Shown here one piece after another: positions 8,282-16,889 of a stretch of DNA of 38,261 nucleotides; positions within the stretch are counted from its first letter, which is position 1, and every line of letters starts with the position of its first letter. Below the pieces are notes generated by a model. That model ran no database searches. It was not told where the DNA came from and saw nothing but the letters and a program-made list of their open reading frames with translations. Both the position numbers and the translations under genes were made by a program. Source of the DNA: CAWATG01 sp963785035 (GTDB lineage Bacteria > Actinomycetota > Acidimicrobiia > IMCC26256 > CAWATG01); NCBI GenBank assembly GCA_963785035.1, contig CAWATG010000013.1:1-38261 (forward strand), in the 5' to 3' direction.

Positions 8282-9213
8282 GTTCGCAAACCCGTCGCCT
8301 GGCCGCTGTCGACATTGGCACCAATTCAGTGCGCCTCTTGGTCGCTGATGTGGTGGGTACGGGTGCTGATGCGCGCATGACAACGGTCGAGCGTTTGATG
8401 CGCATCACGCGATTGGGACAGGGCGTCAATGCCTCCCGACGACTCCATCCTGATGCGATCGAACGGACCTTGGCGGTGCTGAAGGAGTACCGCAGCGTCA
8501 TTGATCGGCTTGGTGTCGAGCAGATCAGGGTTGCAACCACCAGCGCCTCGCGTGACGCGGAGAATCGTGATGAGTTCTTGGAACCGGCCGCCGGCGTCAT
8601 CGGAGTGGGGCTGGATCTCCTGAGTGGCGAGGAAGAGGCGGCCCTCTCGTTTCGTGGAGCCACGATCGGCCTCGATGTGCCGGGTCCAATCCTGGTCATC
8701 GATATCGGTGGCGGATCGACGGAGTTCATCGTAGGAACGGACCGACCTGAAGGGCTGATCTCGCTTGACGTCGGTTGCGTACGAATGACCGAGCAGTACC
8801 TGGTGTCCGACCCACCTACTGCAGAGGAGCTCTCGCTTGCCGTGAGCGCGATGCGAGATCTTCTGGCAGATGTCGATCGCGAGGTGCCCGGCGTGCGACA
8901 GGCGAAGACCTTGGTTGGTGTCGCCGGAACGGTGACGACCGTGGCCGCAGTCGAGCTGGGTCTCGCGGAGTACGACCGCGACCGCATCCATCATTGTCGA
9001 TTGAGTCGCGCAGCGGCCGAAGATGTGTTTCGAACGTTGGCGCTCGAACCCATCGCTGCGCGTCAGCACAACCCTGGACTCGAAGCAGGGCGCGTTGACG
9101 TGATCGTGGGCGGCGCTTTGGTCCTGGTGTCGATCCTTCGATATTTCGACTTCAATGAGGTTCTCGTCTCGGAGTCCGACATCCTCGACGGTCTGGTCTG
9201 TTCTCTGGCGTGA
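8278..9213 (+). CDS. ppx: Ppx/GppA family exopolyphosphatase
   Basis: Exopolyphosphatase / guanosine pentaphosphatase family protein, 311 aa, of the short actinobacterial type with an ASKHA fold. Phosphate-binding motifs: AVDIGTNSVRLLV at the N-terminus and VIDIGGGSTEFIVG in the middle. Other family motifs: SGEEEAALSF, DVGCVRMTE and VGVAGTVTTVA. GTG 8278 overlaps the DUF501 stop codon and gives the right N-terminus; the open frame extends further upstream without meaning. It hydrolyses terminal phosphates of polyphosphate or pppGpp; which one is not decidable here. Confidence 0.9.
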   Translation: MSSQTRRLAAVDIGTNSVRLLVADVVGTGADARMTTVERLMRITRLGQGVNASRRLHPDAIERTLAVLKEYRSVIDRLGVEQIRVATTSASRDAENRDEFLEPAAGVIGVGLDLLSGEEEAALSFRGATIGLDVPGPILVIDIGGGSTEFIVGTDRPEGLISLDVGCVRMTEQYLVSDPPTAEELSLAVSAMRDLLADVDREVPGVRQAKTLVGVAGTVTTVAAVELGLAEYDRDRIHHCRLSRAAAEDVFRTLALEPIAARQHNPGLEAGRVDVIVGGALVLVSILRYFDFNEVLVSESDILDGLVCSLA

Positions 9214-9322
9214 GGCCACGAGTGGCCTGTTTCCAATGGAGACAGAGTCGAACGGCCCACCTATCGGCTGTATTGGCCCGGTCTTGGGGGGTGGTATCCC
9301 TCACTTCCCCACGATTTTTGCC

Positions 9323-9328
9323 GACAAT
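9323..9328 (+). promoter_or_regulatory. Possible -10 element, leaderless
   Basis: GACAAT followed by 6 nt and ATG 9335. It departs from TANNNT at the first base but sits in the exact position found for other genes here. Confidence 0.35.
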
Positions 9329-9334
9329 GGATGC

Positions 9335-9721
9335 ATGGAACTCAGTGAGTTCACCGATGCAGTTGCACGGATGACCTATGAGGACATCCACGCTGTGAAG
9401 GCGGCGATCGTCGCGCATTCGCAGTCGGCCGGCGATGAGGTGGACGCATGGCGCGCGACGATCACAATCGATCGGGCATTGCGTCTCTCGGGTGCTCGCC
9501 GCGCTGCCGCTCATGCGGCCTACTCCGCATCGCAGACGGTGATTGCTGCTGCTGAACGTGCGCGTGTGCTGGTGCCCGACCCGGAAATCACCGCTGTCGC
9601 GCGTTCGGCCGCCGAGCTGGCACGTGCCATCGTCGGTGGGGCACTCGCGGCGCCGGAGCTGCAGCCGCTTATGGAGATCTGGTCGCAATACTTGCGTCGT
9701 GCTCGTCTTGTCAGCGCCTGA
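9335..9721 (+). CDS. Hypothetical helical protein
   Basis: Unrecognised protein of 128 aa, Ala-rich and probably all-helical (MTYEDIHAVKAAIVAHSQSAG, RRAAAHAAYSASQTVIAAAE). It has no signal peptide or membrane segment. Codon use is like its neighbours. ATG 9335 is chosen because a -10-like hexamer lies 6 nt upstream. It sits between ppx and a class V aminotransferase on the same strand, 28 nt before the latter. No function is inferred. Confidence 0.65.
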   Translation: MELSEFTDAVARMTYEDIHAVKAAIVAHSQSAGDEVDAWRATITIDRALRLSGARRAAAHAAYSASQTVIAAAERARVLVPDPEITAVARSAAELARAIVGGALAAPELQPLMEIWSQYLRRARLVSA

Positions 9722-9737
9722 TTTGCCGGCGCATCGC

Positions 9738-9743
9738 TAGCAT
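9738..9743 (+). promoter_or_regulatory. -10 element of aminotransferase gene, leaderless
   Basis: TAGCAT, then exactly 6 nt, then GTG 9750; no Shine-Dalgarno sequence. Confidence 0.55.
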
Positions 9744-9749
9744 TCGGCC

Positions 9750-10860
9750 GTGAGCCTGACGGAACGACTGCTATTGGGTCCTGGCCCATCGAACCCATAC
9801 CCCGACGCACACGCGGCGCTGAGTCGGCCGATGCTCGGTCATCTCGATCCCGAGTTCCTGGCGTTGCTCGACGAAACCGCCGCTCGTCTGCGCACGGTTC
9901 TGCGAACCTCCAACGCCTTGACACTGCCGATCAGCGGTACCGGCAGTGCCGGGATGGAGGCATGCTTCGTCAATCTGATCGAGCCTGGCGACGTGGTGAT
10001 CATCGGCGTGAACGGTGTGTTCGGGGAGCGGATGTGCGAGGTCGCCCGTCGATGCGGCGCGGATGTGACACGCGTCGAGGCACCGTGGGGTACGGCTATC
10101 GACCCCCAGCGCTTGCTCGACGCACAACGAGCGTTGCCGCAGGCTCGAGTTGTCGCGGTTGTCCACGCTGAGACATCCACCGGCGTTGAGAACGACGTCG
10201 CTCCGCTCGCAGCCCTGCGTGAGACCGACACGCTTCTGCTGGTCGACATGGTGACGTCAGTCGGTGGAATTCCCGTCGAGGTCGACGCGTGGGGCATTGA
10301 CGTGTGTTACTCGGGAACACAGAAATGTCTCAGTGTTGCGCCGGGACTCTCGCCCGTGTCGTTTTCGGAGCGTGCGCGGGCGCGCCTCGATGCACGCACG
10401 AGCCCACCGCAGTCGTGGTATCTCGATCTCTCCTTGATCGGCGCGTACGTTGGTGCTGAGCGTCGATATCACCACACGGCGCCAATCTCGATGATCTTCT
10501 CGTTGCACGCCGGTCTTGGGGCGCTCTTGGAGGAGGGACTCGACGCCTCGTGGGTGCGCCACCGTCACGTCGGCACAATGCTTCAAGACGGCTTGCGTTG
10601 CGCGCGGGTTCGAGCTGCTTGCCGAGGAAGGGCATCGCCTGCCGCAACTGACGTCGTGTCGTGTGCCGGCAGGGGTCGATGAGGCGAGGGCCCGACGCGT
10701 GTTGCTGGACGACTTCGGTATCGAGGTTGGTGGAGGCCTAGGTCCGTTCGTGGGCGTCGCGTGGCGGATTGGTTTGATGGGTCACAATGCCCGCGAGCGG
10801 TCGGTGATCACGCTGCTCGCCGCAATCGATCACGTTCTCGATTCGGCTCCAAGGCATTGA
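9750..10860 (+). CDS. Class V aminotransferase, alanine-glyoxylate type (frameshifted)
   Basis: PLP-dependent aminotransferase similar to alanine-glyoxylate / serine-pyruvate aminotransferases. Seen: LLLGPGPSNPYP and GHLDPEF at the N-terminus, SGTGSAGMEA, VHAETSTGVEND, LLVDMVTSVGG (PLP-pyridine Asp) and the Schiff-base lysine in YSGTQKCLSVAPGLSPV. The frame is lost near 10599; removing one T restores RGFELLAEEGHRLPQLTSC onward to the stop at 10860, about 369 aa, a normal length. The C-terminus includes GHNARERSVITLLAAIDHVL, typical of the family. Amino donor and acceptor are not determinable. Convergent with orn, 15 nt apart. Confidence 0.88.
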
Positions 10861-10875
10861 TCGGCCGAACCAGTG

Positions 10876-11451
10876 CTAGGCGGTGACCGGAGGCGCGATG
10901 AGCATGGTCTGTCGGTAGTACCGGAGCTCCGCGATGGATTCGCGGATGTCGTCCAGTGCGCGGTGAACTTCCTTTTTGCCCGGACGGGCCTTGTAAATCG
11001 CCGGGTACCAGCGCCTGCACAGCTCTTTGAAGGAGGACACGTCGATGCTGCGGTAGTGCATGGTGTTGTCGAGGTCGGGAAGATGGCGTGCGAGAAACCG
11101 TCGATCCATTCCGATCGAGTTGCCACACAGGGGCGCGGTCCGGGCGGGGACGTGAGACAGCACATAGGCGATTGCCCGTGCACCTGCGTCGGCGAGAGAG
11201 ATCGACGACGCTTCGATCTGCGGGAGCAGCCCCGACTTGGTGTGCATGGTGCGAACGAAGTCGTCCATCGCTTCGAGAGCCTCGGGGCCCTGATGGATGA
11301 CGAGGTCGAGACCCTCATCGATCACGTTCAGATCGGAATCGGTGATGAGTACGGCCATCTCGACGATCGTATGACGATCTGGATCAAGGCCCGTCATCTC
11401 GAGGTCAATCCAAACGAGGCGATCGTCGGCAGTGAGAGGCTTTTCTGGCAC
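10876..11451 (-). CDS. orn: Oligoribonuclease
   Basis: Oligoribonuclease of 191 aa, degrading 2-5 nt RNAs and pGpG to mononucleotides. DEDDh exonuclease motifs: WIDLEMTGLD (D16, E18), GNSIGMDRRFLARHLP, and the late H-A-L-D-D segment HRALDDIRESIAELRYYR with the catalytic His and Asp; also HYRSIDVSSFKEL. The length matches the family (about 180-200 aa). The start is GTG 11451 with TAGGGT 6 nt before it. Confidence 0.95.
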   Translation of the reverse strand: MPEKPLTADDRLVWIDLEMTGLDPDRHTIVEMAVLITDSDLNVIDEGLDLVIHQGPEALEAMDDFVRTMHTKSGLLPQIEASSISLADAGARAIAYVLSHVPARTAPLCGNSIGMDRRFLARHLPDLDNTMHYRSIDVSSFKELCRRWYPAIYKARPGKKEVHRALDDIRESIAELRYYRQTMLIAPPVTA

Positions 11452-11457
11452 GCCGAT

Positions 11458-11463
11458 ACCCTA
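11458..11463 (-). promoter_or_regulatory. -10 element of orn, leaderless
   Basis: TAGGGT on the minus strand, 6 nt, then GTG at 11451. No ribosome-binding site. Confidence 0.55.
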
Positions 11464-11548
11464 GTAGTGCGATGCATCTCGATTCGTCAGTGGCGCGGCC
11501 GGGTCCAGGTAGCCTCGTCGGTCTTGATCGCCCGGGGGGTGAGTGACT

Positions 11549-12163
11549 ATGCGGTGGCATGAGAGTCGGCGGTTGAGCGGTCCGCGCATCCGGCTGCGTC
11601 CGATCAAGAACTCGGACTTTGCTGCCTGGCGCGATGTGAGGGAACGGGGCCGGGATTGGCTTGAACCGTGGGAGCCGCTTCCCGAGCCCGGTGCACCTGA
11701 TCCCGTGAGCGACCACGAAGCATTCAAGGTCCGATGCAGCACGTGGGAACGACAGTGGCACTTCGACAATGCCTATGGGTTCGGCCTCTTCTTGCACGAC
11801 GGTACGTTCGTCGGCGAGGTGAGTATCGGAAGTGTGCAGCGAGGACCATTTCAATCGGGTTATCTCGGTTATTGGATCGATGAGCAATACGCCGGAAGGG
11901 GACTCGTGCCCGAAGGCGTGGTCCTGCTCATGCGTTTCGGTTTCGAGGAGCTGCGCATGCATCGCCTCGAAGCCGCGATCGTCCCGCGTAATAAGGCAAG
12001 CCGTGCCGTTGCCGAGAAACTCGAGATGCGCGAGGAAGGAATCGCCATCCGGTTCTTGCAGATCCGCGGCGAATGGGAAGACCACGTGCGCTACGCCATG
12101 ACGAGCGAAGAATGGCTCGAGAAGCGTCAGTTGCTCGCCGAAAAGTTTCTCAGCAGAGGCTAG
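11549..12163 (+). CDS. GNAT N-acetyltransferase, RimJ/RimL-like
   Basis: Acetyl-CoA-dependent N-acetyltransferase of the RimJ/RimL group, 204 aa from ATG 11549. The N-terminus GPRIRLRPIKNSDFAAW is typical. The acetyl-CoA-binding region is GYWIDEQYAGRGLVPEGV (Q/RxxGxG/A variant), followed by LEAAIVPRNKASRAVAEKLEM, the usual alpha-4 helix segment. ATG 11549 has a G-rich tract (GGGGGGTGAG) about 9 nt upstream; GTG 11543 is an alternative. The target is a protein N-terminus or small amine and is unknown. It ends 6 nt before the stop of the convergent MATE gene. Confidence 0.85.
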   Translation: MRWHESRRLSGPRIRLRPIKNSDFAAWRDVRERGRDWLEPWEPLPEPGAPDPVSDHEAFKVRCSTWERQWHFDNAYGFGLFLHDGTFVGEVSIGSVQRGPFQSGYLGYWIDEQYAGRGLVPEGVVLLMRFGFEELRMHRLEAAIVPRNKASRAVAEKLEMREEGIAIRFLQIRGEWEDHVRYAMTSEEWLEKRQLLAEKFLSRG

Positions 12164-12169
12164 AGCCGC

Positions 12170-13501
12170 TCATTGCGCGGTGGCGCCCAACACTTGCCAG
12201 CCGGTAGTTCGGAATCGCAGGACGTTCGTTGCGAGTCGCGCGACGAGGAACGCTCCGAGTGCGAACCATAACGCCAGAAATCCTCCGCCGAGTACGACGA
12301 CGAGCGTCAACGCCGGAGCAAAAACCATGAGCGTCACTCCCACCATGGCCGTGGCAAGAAACCGCGAGTCGCCTGCTCCGATGAGGACACCATCGAGGAC
12401 GAACGGGACGGCGCAGAGGGGTTGCAGCACTGCGACGAACCACATGCCTTGGCGGGCAAGGTCGCGCACGGCCACGTCGTTCGAAAACGCGTATGCGAGC
12501 GGCCCTGCCAAGATCGCCAGAAGAATGCCCGCCGCGATGCCGAATCGAGCGCCATATTGCAGGAGACGCGTCGCTGTGGCACGCGCTTCGTCGGGTTCGC
12601 CGGCTCCGAGGAGCCGTCCGACCATTGCCTGCCCTGCGATCGCGACAGCGTCGCATGCGAATGCGAGAAAGACGAAGACCTGGAACACGATCTGGTGAGC
12701 GGCGAGCGTGTGGTCGCCGATCCGTGCGGCCACTGCCGTAGCCGCGAGAAAGGCAAGGAGCAGCGATGCCGTGCGTAGTCCGATCTGACTTCCCTGCACC
12801 GCAAGCTGACGCATGATTCGCAGGCTTGGCGCGAGCACGCATCCCAATGCATGCGCGTTCGATCTCATGACGACGAGATATGCGATGGCTGCGCACCACT
12901 GTGCGACCACGGTCCCCCACGCGGAGCCGGCGAGGCCTTGGTCAAACCCATGGACCAGGATGATCTCGAGCGCAATGTTGAGGGTGTTGGCACCGATGCC
13001 GACAAGCAGCGGTAGGCGGGTGTCCTGCATGCCGTAACGAACACCTGCTGCCGCGCTCGCAACGATGTACGCAGGCGCACCGAGCGCGCTGATGCGGAGA
13101 TAGGTCGTCGCGGCTTGTGCCACGGCGTCGGAAGATCCAATGACGTCCATGATTGGGGTGGCGAGCAATTCGAGCACGGCGACGAGAACAACGCCGAGTA
13201 GCACCGCGAGCCACAATGCATCGATTCCCTGGCGTGTGGCACCACTGACGTCGCCTGAGCCGAATCTGCGAGCAACGGCGGCAGTCGTCGGATAGGCAAG
13301 ATTGCAGATCCCGTAGGCGACCGAGAGAACGATCCCTGCGGCGGCCAATCCACCAAGGGCAGTCGTGTTGATGTGTCCGACGATCGCCGTGTCGCTGAGC
13401 ACATAAAGGGGTTCTGCGATCAGTGCGCCGAACGCCGGGAGCGCGAGGCGTCGGATCTCGCGATCGCGAGGGTCGCTCCGGAACAATCCTTGCCACGCCA
13501 T
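12170..13501 (-). CDS. MATE-family efflux transporter, DinF-like
   Basis: Multidrug and toxic compound extrusion transporter of 443 aa with about twelve hydrophobic segments. It opens with REIRRLALPAFGALIAEPLYVLSDTAIVGH, a clear MATE/DinF N-terminus, including the conserved Pro and Asp. Cation-coupled export of small molecules is expected; the substrate is unknown. The start ATG 13501 has TAACCT 6 nt upstream. Divergent from a small unknown gene at 13566. Confidence 0.92.
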   Translation of the reverse strand: MAWQGLFRSDPRDREIRRLALPAFGALIAEPLYVLSDTAIVGHINTTALGGLAAAGIVLSVAYGICNLAYPTTAAVARRFGSGDVSGATRQGIDALWLAVLLGVVLVAVLELLATPIMDVIGSSDAVAQAATTYLRISALGAPAYIVASAAAGVRYGMQDTRLPLLVGIGANTLNIALEIILVHGFDQGLAGSAWGTVVAQWCAAIAYLVVMRSNAHALGCVLAPSLRIMRQLAVQGSQIGLRTASLLLAFLAATAVAARIGDHTLAAHQIVFQVFVFLAFACDAVAIAGQAMVGRLLGAGEPDEARATATRLLQYGARFGIAAGILLAILAGPLAYAFSNDVAVRDLARQGMWFVAVLQPLCAVPFVLDGVLIGAGDSRFLATAMVGVTLMVFAPALTLVVVLGGGFLALWFALGAFLVARLATNVLRFRTTGWQVLGATAQ

Positions 13502-13507
13502 GTCGGT

Positions 13508-13513
13508 AGGTTA
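13508..13513 (-). promoter_or_regulatory. -10 element of MATE gene, leaderless
   Basis: TAACCT on the minus strand followed by 6 nt and ATG 13501. Confidence 0.55.
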
Positions 13514-13565
13514 CGGGCGCGTTGGACACGGCGAAGCTGTCATACCCGGGTGCAAGCATTGGTGC

Positions 13566-13883
13566 ATGGAAACAGTGCCGACTCTGCTTTTCGCACAGAC
13601 AGCGCGCGTGCTCGTCACCGCCGTCCGTTCAGCCGGGCTGACCGTCCCGGCCTTTCGTAGCCCTCCGCGCGTTGCCGGTGCGACCCGAACGATTCGCCGC
13701 ACCCCCGGCGGCGCGGTAGTGGCCGTGCAATTGCGGGGTCGCTCCCTCGAAGCCGTCGTTGCAGACATGATCGATGGCGTCATCGCGACGAATGCTCTGG
13801 AGGGCGCCGCGGCAGATCGGCTCCGAGCGAAATTGGCCCAGTCGGTGGCCCAGGAAGAACCGAGTGACCGACAGGCGGCGTAG
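13566..13883 (+). CDS. Hypothetical small basic protein
   Basis: Unrecognised protein of 105 aa. It is rich in Arg/Ala/Val: LFAQTARVLVTAVRSAGLTVP, then FRSPPRV and RTIRRTPGGAVVAVQLRGRSLEAVVADMI. No membrane helix or signal peptide. Its TAG stop (13881-13883) forms the first three bases of the -10-like TAGCCT before the following tRNA-Leu. ATG 13566 is the first in-frame ATG that avoids the MATE promoter. Neighbour-like composition supports a real gene. No function inferred. Confidence 0.6.
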   Translation: METVPTLLFAQTARVLVTAVRSAGLTVPAFRSPPRVAGATRTIRRTPGGAVVAVQLRGRSLEAVVADMIDGVIATNALEGAAADRLRAKLAQSVAQEEPSDRQAA

Positions 13884-13896
13884 CCTGGGCGCTTAT

Positions 13897-13981
13897 GCCC
13901 GGGTGGCGGAATGGCAGACGCAGGCGGCTTAAACCCGCCGACCCTGAAATGGGTGTGCGGGTTCGAATCCCGCCCCGGGCA
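13897..13981 (+). tRNA. tRNA-Leu (TAA)
   Basis: Long-variable-arm tRNA. The acceptor GCCCGGG/CCCGGGC closes it; the anticodon stem GGCGG/CCGCC holds the loop CTTAAAC with anticodon TAA at 13930-13932; T-loop GTTCGAATCC. The discriminator is A; CCA is not encoded. TAGCCT at 13881-13886 lies 10 nt before the 5' end. Confidence 0.95.
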
Positions 13982-13990
13982 CGCTGGGAG

Positions 13991-14857
13991 TCAGCCTCGT
14001 GCTGATGGCACGGCCTTGTGTTCTTCCACGAATGCCTGTCGAGTTGGTAACGACGCTGTGTTACCTGTGATTGCGGCGAGACCGTCCGTTACCAACGAGT
14101 GCAGCGCTTCTTGGTCGAGATCAGCAGCGAGCGCCGTTCCCAATCGCAACGTTGCGAGCACCTCACCGCGGCGTTGCCGGAACGAGCCGATATAGGCAGC
14201 CTGGCGTGATGGGCGCCGGATGTCCGGCGGGGTCTCGCCGCGCGTGATCGCTTGTCGGGATGCGCAGAGCGACGAGAACGGACATTCGTCACACAGCGGA
14301 GCGTTGCGCGTGCAGAGTGTCGCTCCAATATCCATCACCGCAAGGAGGCGGTCCCTGCTGATGAGGCCCTCTCCGATTGCAAGGAGGGATGCCTCCGCTT
14401 CGCTCATCGTGAGGGGTCGACCGGCAATGCGTTCGGTGACGCGGCGGATGTTCACGTCAACCGCAGGAACGTCGACGCCGAGGGCCTGTGCAGCGATGGC
14501 TCCCGCCGTGTAGCGACCGACGCCCGGAAGACACGTGAGGTCGGCCGGCCAACCCGATGTTGCGATGATGCACGCAGCGTCGTAGAGGCGCCGCGCCCGG
14601 CGCGGATAGCCAAGTCTTCCCCAAGCGGCAATGACGCTCCCGGGGCCCGCGGCAACCATCGTTTCCGGCGTCGGGAACTTCCGAATGAAATCCGGCCACG
14701 CGGCTTCGACGCGCGCCACCTGCGTCTGGTGCAGCATCACTTCGGAGAGCAATACCATCCACGGGTCACGTGAACGACGCCAAGGCAGTGCATGACGACC
14801 ATGTGTGGCGTACCAATTCGCAAGCGGTGGCACTTCGGACAGCGGCGCTTCGAGCAA
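13991..14857 (-). CDS. mutY: A/G-specific adenine glycosylase MutY
   Basis: Removes adenine mispaired with 8-oxoG or G. 288 aa. The catalytic Glu39 is in SEVMLHQTQVARV, the helix-hairpin-helix LPGVG at 110-114, the catalytic Asp134 in VDVNIRRV, and a 4Fe-4S cluster is made by C182, C189, C192 and C198 (C-x6-C-x2-C-x5-C). The start is TTG 14857, 15 nt after the pknB stop, so mutY may be read from the same minus-strand transcript. The region after the cluster is only about 90 residues, shorter than the Nudix-like 8-oxoG-recognition domain of E. coli MutY (350 aa), a common actinobacterial form. Confidence 0.93.
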   Translation of the reverse strand: MLEAPLSEVPPLANWYATHGRHALPWRRSRDPWMVLLSEVMLHQTQVARVEAAWPDFIRKFPTPETMVAAGPGSVIAAWGRLGYPRRARRLYDAACIIATSGWPADLTCLPGVGRYTAGAIAAQALGVDVPAVDVNIRRVTERIAGRPLTMSEAEASLLAIGEGLISRDRLLAVMDIGATLCTRNAPLCDECPFSSLCASRQAITRGETPPDIRRPSRQAAYIGSFRQRRGEVLATLRLGTALAADLDQEALHSLVTDGLAAITGNTASLPTRQAFVEEHKAVPSARG

Positions 14858-14872
14858 CGCTGGTGCCCCGTC

Positions 14873-16807
14873 CTACGGGGTTGTCGTCGTGGTGCTGGTT
14901 GTGGTGGTCGTCGATGTCGACGTCGACGATTGGCCAATAATGAGCCCAACGGCCTGGGACCTCTTGTAGAGCACGTTGGCATCGGGAACCTGGGAGATGA
15001 CGCGACCTGCGTCCGCCGATGTGGACGGCGCGTAGGTCACCTGCACGTTCAGGAACCCGGCGCTCGTGAGGAGTTGTCGTGCAGAGGCTTCGGTCTGTCC
15101 GATGAGGCTGGGGAGAGGCGCCTCATCGGGACCTGTTGACACGAAGATCGTGATCGGCGTGTCCTTCTCGGCTTCTGCATCTGCGGGCGGATCGGTTCGA
15201 ATGACGCGGCCCTTCGGGACGGTGTCGCTCGGCTCCTCCCGTTGACCCGCAACCGTGAAGCCGGCGCCGCCCAGCTCGTTGGACGCTTCGAGCGGATCCA
15301 TGCCGACCAGCGAGGGAACCTTGAGCACGCCGGCAACGGTCAAGGTCACGGTGATCTTCGTGCCCTTCTTCACGGTCGTGCCGACTTCGGGATCCGTGGC
15401 GAACACGCGCCCTGGTGGATTGTCGCTTTCGATGGTCTTCAGCGGCAGCGCCGCCTCGAGTCCCCGCTTCTCCAGCGCAATCTTCGCGTCCGCAGCCGTG
15501 AGACCGACGATTTGCGGCACCGTTGTATCGCCCGCGCCCATGCTCACGCGCAGGGCGACACTCTCGCCCTTTTTGAGCTTTGTTCCGCTCGCTGGATCCT
15601 GGGCGAAGACCAAACCTTCTTCGACCGAATCATTGACTGCATTCGTGCGGGTCACCTTGAAGCCCCGAGCCTCGAGGTCGGCCTTGGCGTCTTCGAACGT
15701 GGGTTTGTCGATCGAGACATCCGGTACCAACGCGGTTCCGCTCGACGAACCCGAGATCTGCGTCACCACGAGCGCCACGATGGCTCCGATCAAGATCACT
15801 GCCACGGCGATGACCGCGACGGTCGAGCCCGAACGGCCCGATGCACGCTGGCGTTCAGCCTGGCGCAGGGTTCGATGATCCAGGTCGAGCGCAGGAGTTG
15901 CCATCGTTGGCTGTCCGGCAGCGGGTAGCGGTCCTGTGGGCACATCAGCAACGAGTGCTGCTACAGGGCGCGGCGCGAGCGGGCGCCCACGTGTGAAGCG
16001 CAGGAGGTCCGCGCGCATTTCATCTGCTGATTGGTATCTGTCGCGGGGGCTCTTCTCCAACGCAGTCAAGATGATCTGCTCGAGGTCGTGCGGCACGCCT
16101 TGGACTCGTCGCGAAGGAGCCGTCGGCGTCTCGCGAACGTGTTTGTAGGCGACGGAGACCGGACTGTCGCCGGTGAAAGGCGGGACGCCGCAGAGCATCT
16201 CGTACAACACGACACCGAGGGAGTAGACGTCGGAGCGGCCGTCGACGGCGAGACCCTGCGCCTGCTCAGGCGAGAAATATGTCGCCGTTCCCATCACAGC
16301 ACCGGTTTGCGTGAGTGCCTCACTCGTTCCGGCACGCGCGATGCCGAAGTCGGTGACCTTGACGTGACCTTGGTCGGTGATCAGGACGTTGCCGGGTTTG
16401 ACATCTCTGTGAACGACACCGTTGCGGTGCGCGAACGCCAATGCACCAGCGATCGCAGCAGCCATCTCGGCTGCTCGCATCGGCGGCAGTAAACCTTCGG
16501 AGCGAATGATGTCGCGGATGGGACGGCCTTCGACGTACTCCATCACCATGAAGTACGTGTCGTCCTGGTGACCCCAGTCGTAAATTGCGACGATATCGGG
16601 GTGATTCAGATTTGCCGCGGCTTGTGCCTCGCGACGGAAACGTTCGACGAATGATGGGTCGCGAGCGAATTCGGGGAACAACACCTTGAGGGCGACCTGG
16701 CGGTCGAGGAGCTGATCCTGGGCGAGGAATACCTCGGCCATACCGCCGCGGGCAATCGGGCGGAGGATCTCGTAGCGGTTCGAGAAGACCTTTGAAGTCA
16801 TGGTCAT
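14873..16807 (-). CDS. pknB: PASTA-domain Ser/Thr protein kinase (PknB)
   Basis: Membrane Ser/Thr kinase, 644 aa, sensing peptidoglycan fragments and controlling cell-wall synthesis and division. Kinase domain 11-270: glycine loop IARGGMAEVF, Lys41, HRDVKPGN (133-140), DFG (153-155), activation-loop TQTG and APE-like SPEQ. One membrane helix lies at about 329-350. About four extracellular PASTA repeats follow (for example VPDVSIDKPTFEDAKADLE, VPQIVGLTAADAKIALE, VPSLVGMDPLEASNEL, LPSLIGQTEASARQLL). The C-terminus is a Ser/Thr run. ATG 16807 or 16801; TAGGGT lies 9 nt before 16807. Last kinase-operon gene; no pknA beside it. Confidence 0.95.
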   Translation of the reverse strand: MTMTSKVFSNRYEILRPIARGGMAEVFLAQDQLLDRQVALKVLFPEFARDPSFVERFRREAQAAANLNHPDIVAIYDWGHQDDTYFMVMEYVEGRPIRDIIRSEGLLPPMRAAEMAAAIAGALAFAHRNGVVHRDVKPGNVLITDQGHVKVTDFGIARAGTSEALTQTGAVMGTATYFSPEQAQGLAVDGRSDVYSLGVVLYEMLCGVPPFTGDSPVSVAYKHVRETPTAPSRRVQGVPHDLEQIILTALEKSPRDRYQSADEMRADLLRFTRGRPLAPRPVAALVADVPTGPLPAAGQPTMATPALDLDHRTLRQAERQRASGRSGSTVAVIAVAVILIGAIVALVVTQISGSSSGTALVPDVSIDKPTFEDAKADLEARGFKVTRTNAVNDSVEEGLVFAQDPASGTKLKKGESVALRVSMGAGDTTVPQIVGLTAADAKIALEKRGLEAALPLKTIESDNPPGRVFATDPEVGTTVKKGTKITVTLTVAGVLKVPSLVGMDPLEASNELGGAGFTVAGQREEPSDTVPKGRVIRTDPPADAEAEKDTPITIFVSTGPDEAPLPSLIGQTEASARQLLTSAGFLNVQVTYAPSTSADAGRVISQVPDANVLYKRSQAVGLIIGQSSTSTSTTTTTSTTTTTP

Positions 16808-16889
16808 GACGGCGAAACCCTACAGGTCGGGGGTCGATATTCGCAGGCGGGAGGCCTCGCGGGGCGTGGCTGGGGCAAGGGTGCTGGCA

